Of a stretch of DNA of 64,000 bases, positions 27,559 through 38,254 are shown piece after piece. The notes under the pieces were generated by a model that searched no databases, was not told where the DNA came from, and saw nothing but the letters and a program-made list of their open reading frames with translations. Source of the DNA: Anoplolepis gracilipes. Its lineage: Eukaryota; Arthropoda; Insecta; Hymenoptera; Formicidae. A program made the position numbers and the translations under genes. The DNA lies in the NCBI RefSeq assembly GCF_047496725.1, contig NC_132972.1:10379001-10443000 (forward strand). The letters run 5' to 3'. Position 1 is the first letter of the stretch. Every line of letters starts with the position of its first letter.

Positions 27559-30157
27559 ATATATAATAGAAAATAAATATTAATTTTCTGATATTTCATT
27601 ATTCTGACATTTAATCAAATCATCATATAATTTTTATATTAATGTATGTTAAATATTCCAAATTACGATTCAGCTGACGAAAACATACCCGAGGAGATGG
27701 AAACGGCAGTTTCGTCTTCACGTCGGGAAAGTAAACTCGGAAAAGTGCTAATATGTTTCTCCATTTACACAAATACGAAGGCTATATTTAACACAAAGGT
27801 AAATGACGCAATACCCATTATTCACGGCTTAAGATTTTTAAGCATGGTTTGGATATTCATGGGTCACGCCGCATTATACTCGTCAGATTATCTCGGTAAG
27901 TAATTTGGAAAAAGAATATGACAACTTCGATATTACAACTTCTTCTGTGATTCTTATTTTTTTCATAATGTATATAACGAAAATAACGCGATTTTTTCTC
28001 TTCGTTATTACATAGACAATAAAGTATGGACTTGGAGAATCACCAGTCATCGCAGAGGTTTGCCGATTCAGATATTATCCAATGCCAGTATCTCAGTCGA
28101 CACCTATTTCTTTATAAGCGGCTTCTTGGTAACTTTCTTATATCTGAAGACCGTAACGGGCAAAAAACGAAATGAACCGATTAATTACAGAGCGAAACTA
28201 AATGAGTTCTTTGTCTACGTAATAAGAAGATACATCCGGTATGTTCTTTTCATTATCTTGCGAATTGTATGGACAATAAACAAAGACAATACATAATGTG
28301 ATAAAATAAGCGACTCAGTAATGAGTAAAATAAGGGAATGCAACAAAGAAACAACTTAAAAATCATATTCACAATGGATTAGATAATCCTTTATGTATTC
28401 ATATCTAGAAATTCTCATTTTAAGGCTGACACCAGCTTTCATGTTAATGGTGGGAATACTACAATTAAACTCGACCTGGTACAGCAAAACTTCGCCATTT
28501 TACATGGACGAGAGACCGCATGAAACTTGTGCAAAATACTGGTGGAGAAATCTTTTGTATTTAAATAATATATTCAATCGCAGGGAATTGGTATGCAAAT
28601 GCGTTTAATTAAAATCGACTTAATATTATGCTCCGAAGCGTGACAAAAAAACCTCATCGCATAAATTCTCTAATAACTCTTCTTGCAGTGTATGAGTTGG
28701 AGTTGGTATCTAGCTAATGATATGCAATTCTTTATAATCGCCATAATGTTATTGATTTTGTCCACCATGTAAGTTAATTGACTTTTTCAATCGTATATTA
28801 TACAATCATGATATATATATATATATATATTTAAATGTTTGTTTAAATAAATATGATTTGAATTTCAGATGGTTTTACGCAGCCGCTATTATATTGGTTG
28901 CACTTTTAATAGGCTCGATTATACTCAGCGGTTATATTTCATACATCTATGAATACGTTCCAATGTGAGTTACAAAAATATTCTGTTAATCATTTTTATG
29001 AGAATAATTAATTAAATAAACGCTCTTTTTATTTTTACAGATTAAGCGAACTATATAGACTTATAGATGTCTTGTACTATCCACCTTGGGTAAGAATAGG
29101 TCCATATATTATTGGAATAATTGCGGGTTACATTTTAACAAGATTAAACAAAAAGCTCACCTTGAAAAGGGTAAAGTATGATTTGTACTACTTATATAAA
29201 CTTGAAGCATTAAGAAAAACCAATTGAAACATAATTAAATGCATACTCAGAGAGAAAACTTATTGATTAATAATGATCTATAAATTAATATAAAAATATA
29301 TAAAAAAGACATGCGTATTTTATATAGTTTAGCTTCCACACACAGATATTACTCTCACTGCGCAATATTTTAAACATAAATTTCAGACAACCTTAATTTT
29401 ATGCTGGTGCATTGGCAGCATTTGCAACATTCTCACATTATTCGGTCTTTACAACCGACGCATGTCTGTTCTGTCAACCGCTATCTATGTCGCGTTAAGC
29501 AGAACGGTTTGGGCCATAGGTATAGCGTGGATTGTCATAGTGTGTTCCACTAAGCACGGAGGTTGGTTTACTTAATAATAAATAAATTCTGTTAAATCTA
29601 CATAAACAAAGTTATCATATAAGTTATAATATATTATTCATGTGCAACTTGCATCCTCCATTAAATTTCAATTTTAATTCTCACTTCAACGAGCATGTTC
29701 TTATAATAAATGATACCATAATTCAATAATTTAGAAAAATGTTATTCTGATTATCTCAAACAGTGCAACTTTATTTACAGGTATCATCAAGAAAGTGCTA
29801 TCGTTAAAAGTCTGGATCCCTCTTAGCAGACTCACATATTGCGCTTACCTTTTGAATCCTTTCATCGTACACTCGATTCATCTGCACAACGAATCGGCAA
29901 TTCACTTGGAGTTTCTATCCTTGGTAAATATAAGTAAACATCTTTAAAAAAATCCAATATCAATAGAGCTTATTGTCAGTTTTTGTTTTTAGGGAACTAT
30001 GTTTATGGGACAAGTTGTAATTAGTTACATTTGCGCTTATGCATTGTCTTTAATGGCAGAAGCACCGTTTATCATGCTAATGCGAATGGTAATCCAATCT
30101 CGTAGTAAAAAAGAATGTAGGAGGCGCGAGATTGTAATTTCACATACGAAATTGTGA
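23189..30157 (+). CDS. Nose resistant to fluoxetine (NRF-6/NDG-4) type membrane acyltransferase
   Basis: Thirteen exons, all with phase-consistent GT-AG borders: 23189-23423, 24853-25097, 26671-26864, 27004-27104, 27674-27895, 28016-28238, 28425-28590, 28689-28768, 28869-28964, 29041-29170, 29387-29561, 29781-29923, 29993-30157 (2175 nt, 724 residues). Residues 1-26 look like a signal peptide. Residues about 45-190 form the NRF domain, with WSLKMLDSSGEF, GFLYGNNYWLG, Cys58, Cys104 and GLCLPASCS (Cys168/Cys173). A first membrane helix falls near 218-240. The acyltransferase-3 region begins at about 305 with IIHGLRFLSMVWIFMGH (His309, His323), then NASISVDTYFFISGFLVTF, followed by multiple hydrophobic helices to the end. 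In C. elegans, relatives act in transport of yolk and lipids and in drug uptake; the substrate here is unknown. Family length is usually 650-800, so the gene looks complete. Introns 2 and 4 hold repeats described separately. Confidence 0.93.
25637..26410. mobile_element. Foldback/MITE-like element in intron 2 of the NRF-type gene
   Basis: The ends are inverted copies of each other. The left arm, 25637-25765, starts ATTGGGAATAAGC. The right arm, about 26191-26410, ends GCTTATTCCCAAT. Outer parts (about 80 bp) match closely, including AACAATTGTTAGATATAAA and TTAATGTTCCGTAGAT. Inner parts match again (AATAATAAAAATTCA, ACATGGTCATT) after a small deletion in the left arm. The right arm contains a 61-bp tandem duplication (26191-26251 and 26252-26312). 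No clear target-site duplication or transposase was seen. The core of roughly 425 bp has moderately higher GC. Confidence 0.65.
27254..27380. repeat. (TA)n tracts in intron 4 of the NRF-type gene
   Basis: Interrupted and pure TA repeats with a small internal repeat around CTAAACTATAATATATAA. A second tract at 27521-27556 follows the decayed exon copy. Together they flank the duplicated segment. Confidence 0.8.
27381..27520 (+). pseudogene. Decayed duplicate of the intron 4/exon 5 boundary of the NRF-type gene
   Basis: 140 bases at 27381-27520 align with 27564-27703, the 3' end of intron 4 plus the first 30 bases of exon 5, at roughly 85% identity by eye. Shared landmarks include TAATAGAAAATAAATATTAA, GACATTTAATCAAA, CCAAATTAC, the acceptor AG and GAGATGGAAA at the end. 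The copy keeps the acceptor AG but has a 2-base length change in its coding part and then runs straight into (TA)n. It cannot supply a normal exon. The two copies are separated by a TA microsatellite, which probably mediated the duplication. Confidence 0.75.
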
Positions 30158-30604
30158 GAAATATATTGTAATAAGCGTAATTGTTAATAAGCGTAAATCG
30201 TTCATTAGCATGAGTAGTTCAATTAATGTTGCACATCTATGAAAATTATATCCCGGATAAGAAAATAACTTCGACTTTTAGACGACACACATAATATTCC
30301 GTTACGCGAAATTTCGATATCGATGAAGCTGGATATATAGTTTACATTGGTGTTCAAATTACATGGAAGGAGCGTTGCACTTAATACGGTTGCAATAAAT
30401 TCATTGAATGCAGGCAAATGCGCATACGAGTCTAGATTTATCTTTTATCGAGTGTGGGCGTATTGTACATAGCATCCACAAGCGCAATCAGTCAAAATAT
30501 CTTATACCGGCTCAAGTATAAGTTTGAATCAAAGTAGATCAAGCTCATTACAGCTCATTTACAAAACTACAAAGATTATCAGACGATTCAAGTTCCCAGC
30601 GACG

Positions 30605-33600
30605 CTATGTGTGAACCGGGGAATGTAACCTGGGTGGCGCCGGCGAAGTCACAGATCGATTCGCTCGAGAAGCTTGTTCGCGCCGGCCTTCCTCTAATTG
30701 CTTCTCGAGTTGCTCTTTCAAGACTAGAAGCTCTCTTGTTCTTTGATAGACCGGATCCTTGAAACAGAGACGAATACACGTGTTTGAACGAAGATACGCC
30801 TAATTTATAAACTATGAAATAATCTTAGATAACTTAACAACATGTACCTGTTGTCGCATGCTGGGGTTCCATCGGCAATATAAACTCTTCCACGGTTTGA
30901 TGTATCGCATACTGGCGACTGGCATTAGAACAAGCTGGTAATGCGTGCCAGACCGATAAAGAGGATTCAAATAAAGAGATAATTGACTGTTGGTATACGA
31001 CCAGAGAGAGACCGTTCTTTGCTTCACTTGCTCCTGTACTCTTTCGCGTTCACTGTAAATTGTTAATAATGTAACTCCTGAAAAATTATGAGACAAATCT
31101 ATATAATATGGTATACCTGCTGAACAAGAACGTGCCGAATCTGCAAGAATAGAGATGATCGACAATGGTAATTAGGAAATGTTCGTTGAATTCGAAAGCA
31201 TTTGGGAATTGCCGCGTTATTTGCCAGACGCAATCAATAAATTGTAAGAATACCGGCGATCTATCTGCATCGCTGTGATGTTCATCTCCGTGGCCTATCC
31301 TCTAAAAAAATGTTAATCAGCATTATGTACTTGACAGTAATATAAGATATCGCAGAAATGTTTACAAATCGTTTCGACCTCTATAGAGACTTTTAAAAAG
31401 TTTGGTATCTTGCTACCTGTTGAAATTTGTGTCCAAAGCTAAGCCATTCCTTTTCTATTAGAACCTCGAATCCCTTGACTGTTCTATAATATGGGTCTAA
31501 CATTAACATTGCAAGAACGGTAAGCTAAGAAAAGAAAAAAAGAATTAGTTACAGTAATATGTAATAAATACAAATTTAAAAATAACATTTCTTAGAATTA
31601 AAGAGTATTTACCTGCGCTGTTCGATCCCAACCGTCAGAACAGTGAACCAAAACAGAAGTCTTGTGATTCTCGACTTTATCTACAATTCTGACAGCTCCA
31701 GCGAGAACACATTTGATATGTTTGAGCCACATTGTTGACTCTATGCCTGATAACCATCGAGCTTCATCGATTGTGGGGAAACATAATTCTGAAAAAGAGT
31801 ATATATACATATGTACGTATGTATGTACGTATGTATGTACGTATGTACGTATGTATGTACGTATGTATGTACGTATGTATGTACGTACGTATGTATGTAC
31901 GTATGTATGTATATATGTATATATATATATATGTTCAAAAATAAAGATAGCCTTGCTAATTATATATAAATCCTGATGATACCTTTTAATTTTCTGAGAC
32001 TCTCTCTCATTACATGTATATTGTGAATATCGAGAAAGACCAATTCCGCGTTCTGATAAGCATCTTCACTCTCGTATCCGCCACCTTTCGCCTTGTTTGC
32101 TATGGCGTTCGGCATTGGTCGCGCATCCATAATAAAGAGTTTGTGACTTTGTGCGTTAGCGTCCATTATCAGCTGGACGTATCTCTCGTCCTCGCGACTC
32201 CGTTTACCGCCAACACCAACCAACGGCTGTGCGCAACGAGTTATCGTTGCCTGACTTTCTGGATGAATCCACGAGAGGACCGGCAGTCTACCTCTACTTC
32301 TAAAAGATGCGGATGCTTGAAGATCCTCATCAGTAGCTGCAGCAGGCACTGCCCAGACAGCTGGATAACTGTCACACAGCGAATACGTATCATTGATTTT
32401 GGATATTTTCCACATATCATTATTTACACCCTGAAATTCGACGAGAACAAATGTTATAAATATATTGTTTAGTAATAATGTCGAATTAAATTAATATCTT
32501 GTATTTACAAAACGTATGTACTTTTGAAGTAGCTTCGAATTTTAGATTGATCGTCGATACATTTCTCGATATGTATTATTACATACCATTCTCTTCAGTT
32601 CTGCGATAGGCTCGTAAACATTCCAACCATTTTCAGAGAACGTCTCGGAGTATTCAAAGGCGAATAAAGGTAACTTGTGAGATAATGGAAAAGAATACTG
32701 TTGCAGTTTTTCAAATACGTCTCGTCTAGAATGATTTTCCTGCTTGTGTGCAAATCTGAGATTCCTCATATCTTTACAAAATACTTCAATTCCGTAAGAA
32801 TTCTCTCCTCTACTAGAAGCACCGCCAACCTTTTCGATTCGGCTAACAACACCTAACGGCACTTCAACAATGTAAGGCGTTTCTCGATCTATACTACGAA
32901 AATGTAGCTTGTAGTTTGTAACACTAAGAATTCCCCTGGCAGGTCCCGAGTAAGGACACAAATATGTCACTTCATGCGGAATGCCTTGCATTCGTTCTCC
33001 GTTCAGGAGTGGTGGTCCCGTATCTCCTCCAGTCAAATTCTAATCAGAATAACGAATTAAACCATACATAATCATGCAATGCGAGTGTAAGATTTTCTTA
33101 GCATAACTTCAACAGAATAATCAAAGTAAATATATTGCAAAGTAAAAGTGAAGTAATAGGGAAATATTTCTTACGCAACAAAACATTTTAACACAAATAA
33201 CATCCATCAACATAGGTATTGCATACAAATTAAAAATGCCATAAAATGCTCTGCAAAAAGAAAAGTGAAAACTACTTGAAAATTCGCTACACAAAACTCA
33301 CTTTTACTTGATTATCTTTTTTAGCCTCTAGAGCAGAGACTATGTTATTATCTGTTGAAGTAGAGCTTGAGGAAAAACTTTTTGAATGCGACGCTTTTTC
33401 CCAACTCTCCTAAAGAAATTGTGGATCCATTTCAGAGTTCAATAAATAGAATGATGTACCTGTATACATTATTGGTCTTAATTTTAATCACAATTAACAG
33501 TCTCGTTCATACCGATTCTTGACCCATTTTTGAGTTAAGTGAACTGCTCTTGCTGTCCGAGTTGAGGGAATCTGAACTGGCATTCTTCGAGTTACTTTGT

Positions 33601-33638
33601 TCCGCACTAAGTAGTTCTGCGCTGCCTCTCTTTTCCAT
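30605..33638 (-). CDS. mtm: Myotubularin phosphoinositide 3-phosphatase (MTM1/MTMR2 group)
   Basis: Coding exons from 5' to 3': 33638-33513, 33409-33302, 33039-32587, 32430-31983, 31788-31613, 31524-31417, 31301-31117, 31052-30848, 30757-30605 (stop TAG); 653 residues, phases consistent. The enzyme family removes the D3 phosphate from PI3P and PI(3,5)P2 on endosomal membranes. Residues 1-78 are a Ser-rich leader starting MEKRGSAE, like MTMR2. Residues about 79-230 form the PH-GRAM domain (TYLCPYSG, GGASSRGENSYGIEV). The phosphatase follows (SFRSRGRLPVLSWIHPES, NKAKGGGYESEDAYQNAE), with the CX5R motif VHCSDGWDRTAQ (Cys428, Arg434), so it is predicted active. Residues 604-635 form a coiled coil (LKEQLEKQLEE). 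The ATG is the first in-frame one after an upstream TGA. The C-terminus lacks an obvious PDZ-binding motif. The gene is convergent with the NRF-type gene, 447 bp apart. Confidence 0.96.
31801..31932. repeat. Tetranucleotide repeat (GTAT/GTAC) filling an mtm intron
   Basis: Alternating GTAT and GTAC units followed by a short (TA)n occupy most of the 194-nt intron between the exon ending at 31983 and the catalytic exon starting at 31788. Confidence 0.9.
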
Positions 33639-34480
33639 ACTTGCATCAAAGATAGCTCCAGATTTTTCTACTTTTGTTGCAACGACATTCTTGTATTTAT
33701 AGTTTCATTTACAACTATCCGTGGGGTTGTATAATCTATTTGCACCTGTAGACAATAAATTATATTTTATAATATGGTAAAAATAGATGAATAGTTAATG
33801 ATGTTAATTTCTTCTAAACTGAATAATTTATACAATATTAATTAATCAAAATAACAGTGCACTGTCTGAATATTAAATCGGACAGAGAATTTCTTTATTA
33901 AATCCAAACACGAGAAAATAAAATAATATAAATGTTTTTCTATGTTTTGAGTCTTTAAATCTCTGCGAAACATAACCTCGCGAAGCTCGCAACGCGCGAG
34001 ATAATAAATAACCGTAAGCCAATGTCGATCGAGCAACGAGATTATTTATATTAAAACGCGTGTAAGCGACGCGTACTTTCGCACGAAACTTACTACGACG
34101 AAGGGAGAAATTGAGAGAACGATACGAGACCGGAATTAGAAACGAATCATGCCGTGCCACGCCCGGAACGGGAACCGTTTTTTATTATTCCTCGAGACAC
34201 GCCAGAGCCTCGATCACGTCGATCACCCGTCAAACGAGTCGTATTCGAAACCTGCCTGACACGTACTTTACGCGATACAGATAAGTATCCCGCGACCATT
34301 CGCTTCTGTCAGTGCAACAGTGTACTTTTTGACAGACGCTGCCATCTTGCAAATAATCGCCGACAGGTGACGCTGCTGCTGTCAGTCTCTCCTCTACTCC
34401 ACGTGCAACGCGCACCTGTTCGGAGGGTCAAGAGGTTTATCTTCGTCCTTATCTTAGCCAAATACTAATCCAAATCATAG
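33639..34480 (-). promoter_or_regulatory. mtm: Presumed 5' UTR and promoter region of mtm
   Basis: Just upstream of the start codon, a possible untranslated exon extends to 33745, where the minus strand reads CTACAG before GTGCAAATAG. Further upstream, 33950-34440 is much richer in GC and CpG than its surroundings, as expected for a start region. No TATA or initiator could be assigned with confidence, and no divergent gene was recognised on the plus strand. Confidence 0.35.
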
Positions 34481-37190
34481 AAGTGTTGTGATTTTTCCAA
34501 GAGTTTTTTTAAAGAATCAGGAAAAAGCTACTGCACACATTTCGCTAAGTAAGTAAATTTTTTTTCTCCATTTCTTATTAAAAGATTAAACTATAGAATT
34601 TCGATAATTTTTCATGTGAAATATATACTTGTCAAACAAACTATTAATAGAGGAGAAAAATTTTTTTACTTATTGTAATAATGTGCGTTCGTACTCTATA
34701 TAATTTAAACTGTAACGACCTAGATTTATATATGAATAAGTTATTACAAACAAAACATGTAAATATATATATTTGATTTGCTCAAAAATATAAAAAATAA
34801 TGTTTGATCACTTGAATGAGAAAATCAGGCGTTTGATTTATGAGTAATCGCTCTGATTTCAAATAACGGATTGAAAAATCGATAAAATCTAAAGTATATC
34901 TCAACTCGAAATTTCAGATATTAGCACCTATAAAGCTATATGTATATGTAACAAAATATAATTCCAGTAAACTTTACAATTATATTAGTGCATTAAAGTT
35001 TTATGTGAAACTCTTTTCCGATACTGTCATAATTGCATTATCATTTTAGAGAAAGATCGATTTATATAAAGTGAAAAACATCTTTATATGGACAAATCAT
35101 TCTTCACGTCGTTAAGAGATTTCTCAAAAGGCGATTTCGATATAAATGCTTTGGCAAATTTCGATGCGATGTCACGTATATGTGTAATGAGAAAATGCTG
35201 ATTCGCTTCGATTCGAAAAAAATTTTCCACCAACAAAAGTATGCGCCTTCTCCTTTGGCAACTAAATGCGATTAAATCCATATCGTAACGGTTCCGGGAG
35301 GCCTAAATCTTATTAAGTATCAAATCGGATTACATGCGAACTCTGTTCGACGCTTGTCGCATTGATGGACGGTCACAACTTCGTGAGTGCCGAACGACTT
35401 GTAAACCGATCAATAAATATTAAATTTTGCTGTCAACATGGAATCTTTAAAAGTGCTATGAAAAATGATATTTTAAAACTAGTAATACTTTCCTATAGGA
35501 GGAAAGAAAGAGCTAATTTAATTCAGAGAGCAAACGTTGCGTTTAAAATATAATCGGTCGTATGTTGTATCAGATTATATTCATAAGCATATTTGATTAT
35601 AAAATAAATGCTTTTTTTATAAAATTATAGGATGTTTAAAATAAATAATTTTACACTTCTTATAAAAAATATAATTATAAGGAAACATTAGTGATGAAAG
35701 ATTACTAGTTATGCAATTGAAATGAAACTCTCACAATATATGACAAATAATCAAACTCTATGCTTATATACATATAATTTAAACTGGATTTAGTCTAAGT
35801 TTATCATCAAGTTCTTAAAGAATTCGAACAAGTTTGAAAATTATTTGATTATTCGAGCTCGGTGCATATAACATGCCCTATATAAAGAGAAATATATTTC
35901 AGTTGACTTCTCTCAGGTAGACCAAGCAGGTAAACACGCTTGATGCAAGTGCGATAAATTGTAACTGCGACAATTGCAGTCGTTATAAATCTTGCTTCTT
36001 TCACGATTGCAACATACTGTTATTAATTACATTGTCAGCACCGGCAGTAGCTAGGTAGATAAATATGTAGGTAAATGTCTAACTGCGAAGTTACGATGAC
36101 ACGCTCACGTGCAGTGTACTCGGGTTGCGACGTATTTTCGATGATCGTTGTAACTTATTTTCGTTGGAATAACACTTTCGCCAGGCTCTTGAGTTATTCA
36201 TCTGCAAAGCCAGTGATAAGCACGGAAGAGACCGCAACTTTATATGTATAGGGAGAAATTGTGAATTTATTTGTAAAAAAGGAGGATTGTTCGACAGAAC
36301 AAAAAGTATAAGATCGACAGTTCGAGAGTGATGCAGCGAGTTTGATTATGTGTGTATATTCCATTATGTGTATATAGAGCGTAGTCGCGCATAACATGAA
36401 ATATAAAATTCTCATCATCAACTATATTATATATAGTTAACTTTAAACATGGTCAACATATAAATATACAGTCATCACATTAAGTTAACGTATTCATACA
36501 ATATACGTACAGCGAATCTATACACAGCGTATGATAAGAATCTTTAATTTCGATCTCTTCTTTTGTTCATTTTTTAGATGCACTTATGTACCTTTATACA
36601 CGCACGCATACACACGCACACACACACATGTATCCATGCACACACATACTTTCATACATGTTCACGTACACATATATACTCGCATTGTGATAATATACAT
36701 GTAATATACAAAACGCTTATCGCGTGTGTTTTCATCCGTGAAATATTCACATGAGTACATGGAGACGCTACGGTTAGAAAAAGAGGAAATTTGAAACTGA
36801 ACAGACGAATAGGATACATAGCGTATGCACATTCCAAGTCCTCGCGTCAGTACAGATGTTTAGAAGAACAAAGTACTGTTTCGAGCGGACAGCGCGTGAG
36901 CCCTTTCGTTTGCATTTACATTCGGCTCGCTTGTATAATATTTTGGCACTTGTAGCGAAGGGTATTCCATCTCCCATGCGTGCGAATTCATCCGAAATAG
37001 TACTTTCCTCTTCTCGTTCTCTTCTTCGGATAATATTTAGATCGGACTTAGGCCACCATTAATGCCGTCGCTTTCCAGAGTCTTGTAGAAATCGTTACTG
37101 AAAAAAAGATTCAAAGCACGAAAGCTTTAAGGAACACAGAGTACGATTCGCATATTCATTGATTCGCATCGCATTGTCCAGTTCATTGTC
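34481..37190. other. Intergenic region between mtm and the C1orf21-like gene
   Basis: No supported gene. It is AT-rich up to about 35880 and of more mixed composition from there on. It contains a (CA)-rich tract at about 36600-36650. The right-hand part may include distal 3' UTR of the C1orf21-like gene. Confidence 0.5.
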
Positions 37191-37197
37191 CTCGTTT

Positions 37198-37203
37198 TTT
37201 ATT
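37198..37203 (-). terminator. Candidate polyadenylation signal of the C1orf21-like gene
   Basis: TTTATT on the plus strand reads AATAAA on the transcript strand, about 245 nt after the stop codon. The intervening 3' UTR contains a (CT)n tract (37272-37357), which is (GA)n in the transcript. Confidence 0.4.
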
Positions 37204-37271
37204 CTTCTCATCCTCTTTTCCCCTCTCCTCTCCTTCTATTAGTCATCACGCGCAGGAAACGTCTCTACGTC

Positions 37272-37307
37272 TCTCCGACTCTCTCTCTCTCTCTCTCTCC
37301 CCTCTCT

Positions 37308-37348
<41 letters not shown>

Positions 37349-37357
37349 CTCTCTCTT
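37272..37357. repeat. (CT)n tract in the 3' UTR of the C1orf21-like gene
   Basis: An interrupted CT repeat between the stop codon and the candidate polyadenylation signal. Confidence 0.9.
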
Positions 37358-37446
37358 TAACGACCGTCCTCATTGTACCTCAGGGTACGTCTCGATTCTC
37401 TTCGCAGAATTCAGTCTTATCTCGTCGATCGCTGCTCCCATCCCGG

Positions 37447-38193
37447 TCACGTCATCTGCGCGGCGTTGAAACTCCGTCTTCTCGCGGGTGCGGCAAAGTG
37501 CTGGGGATTCGCGGCGATCTGAAAGTGCTGAACGTACGGATTGTTCCTGAGGACGTTGCCGCCAGGCGAACCGGCCGAGTATTGAGGCGCGACGGTAATT
37601 ATACCGGTCTGTTGCAGATACTGTTCGCGATAGAGCGCTTGCTGCGTTACGTATTCGCCGTTCATCGGATTCTGGCCAACGTAGTGGATCTTCTTCGGCG
37701 GCTGTTGTTGCTGCTCGCCGCTTACGACCGAGCAACACTCCTTACCGTAGCTATCCTGAACGTAACGCGAGCCGATCGGCGACGCGCAGCCCGGTGGCGT
37801 GGCCGTCTTAACGCTCTGGGTCGGGCTCTGGGTGATGGACTCGAGCACGTGCCGTGGCATGTTAGGCGATGGACAGAAGTGTCCGCTGTCTTGCAGACCA
37901 TCCACGCGATTTGCGTTACGCACGAAGATCGGAGCGGTCTCCGGCCTGCCGCCCACTATGTTCCTCATACCCTCGCGGTCCTTGGCGCTCAGGTTCTGTC
38001 GGGGGCTGTTCAATGCGGACGCGCGGCTCTTCTGATTAGATGACAAGGCGGTGCCGTCTAACTCGGAGACGCTGGACCAGGTCACACTGGCCAGCTCCCA
38101 GCGGCGAAGCAGACTGGATACTCGCTCAGCTCGATTGGCCGTGTCGAGGCTCTCGTCATAATCTGGACCCTGAAATTCGACAAAAAAGTTTGC

Positions 38194-38254
<61 letters not shown>

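Noticed and set aside
31713..31976. Repetitive Tyr-Val/Met-rich frames on both strands
   Set aside because: They are products of the tetranucleotide repeat in the mtm intron.
32014..32472. 152-codon plus-strand frame
   Set aside because: It is a shadow of the mtm phosphatase exon.
37498..38043. 181-codon plus-strand frame
   Set aside because: It is a shadow of the last exon of the C1orf21-like gene on the opposite strand.
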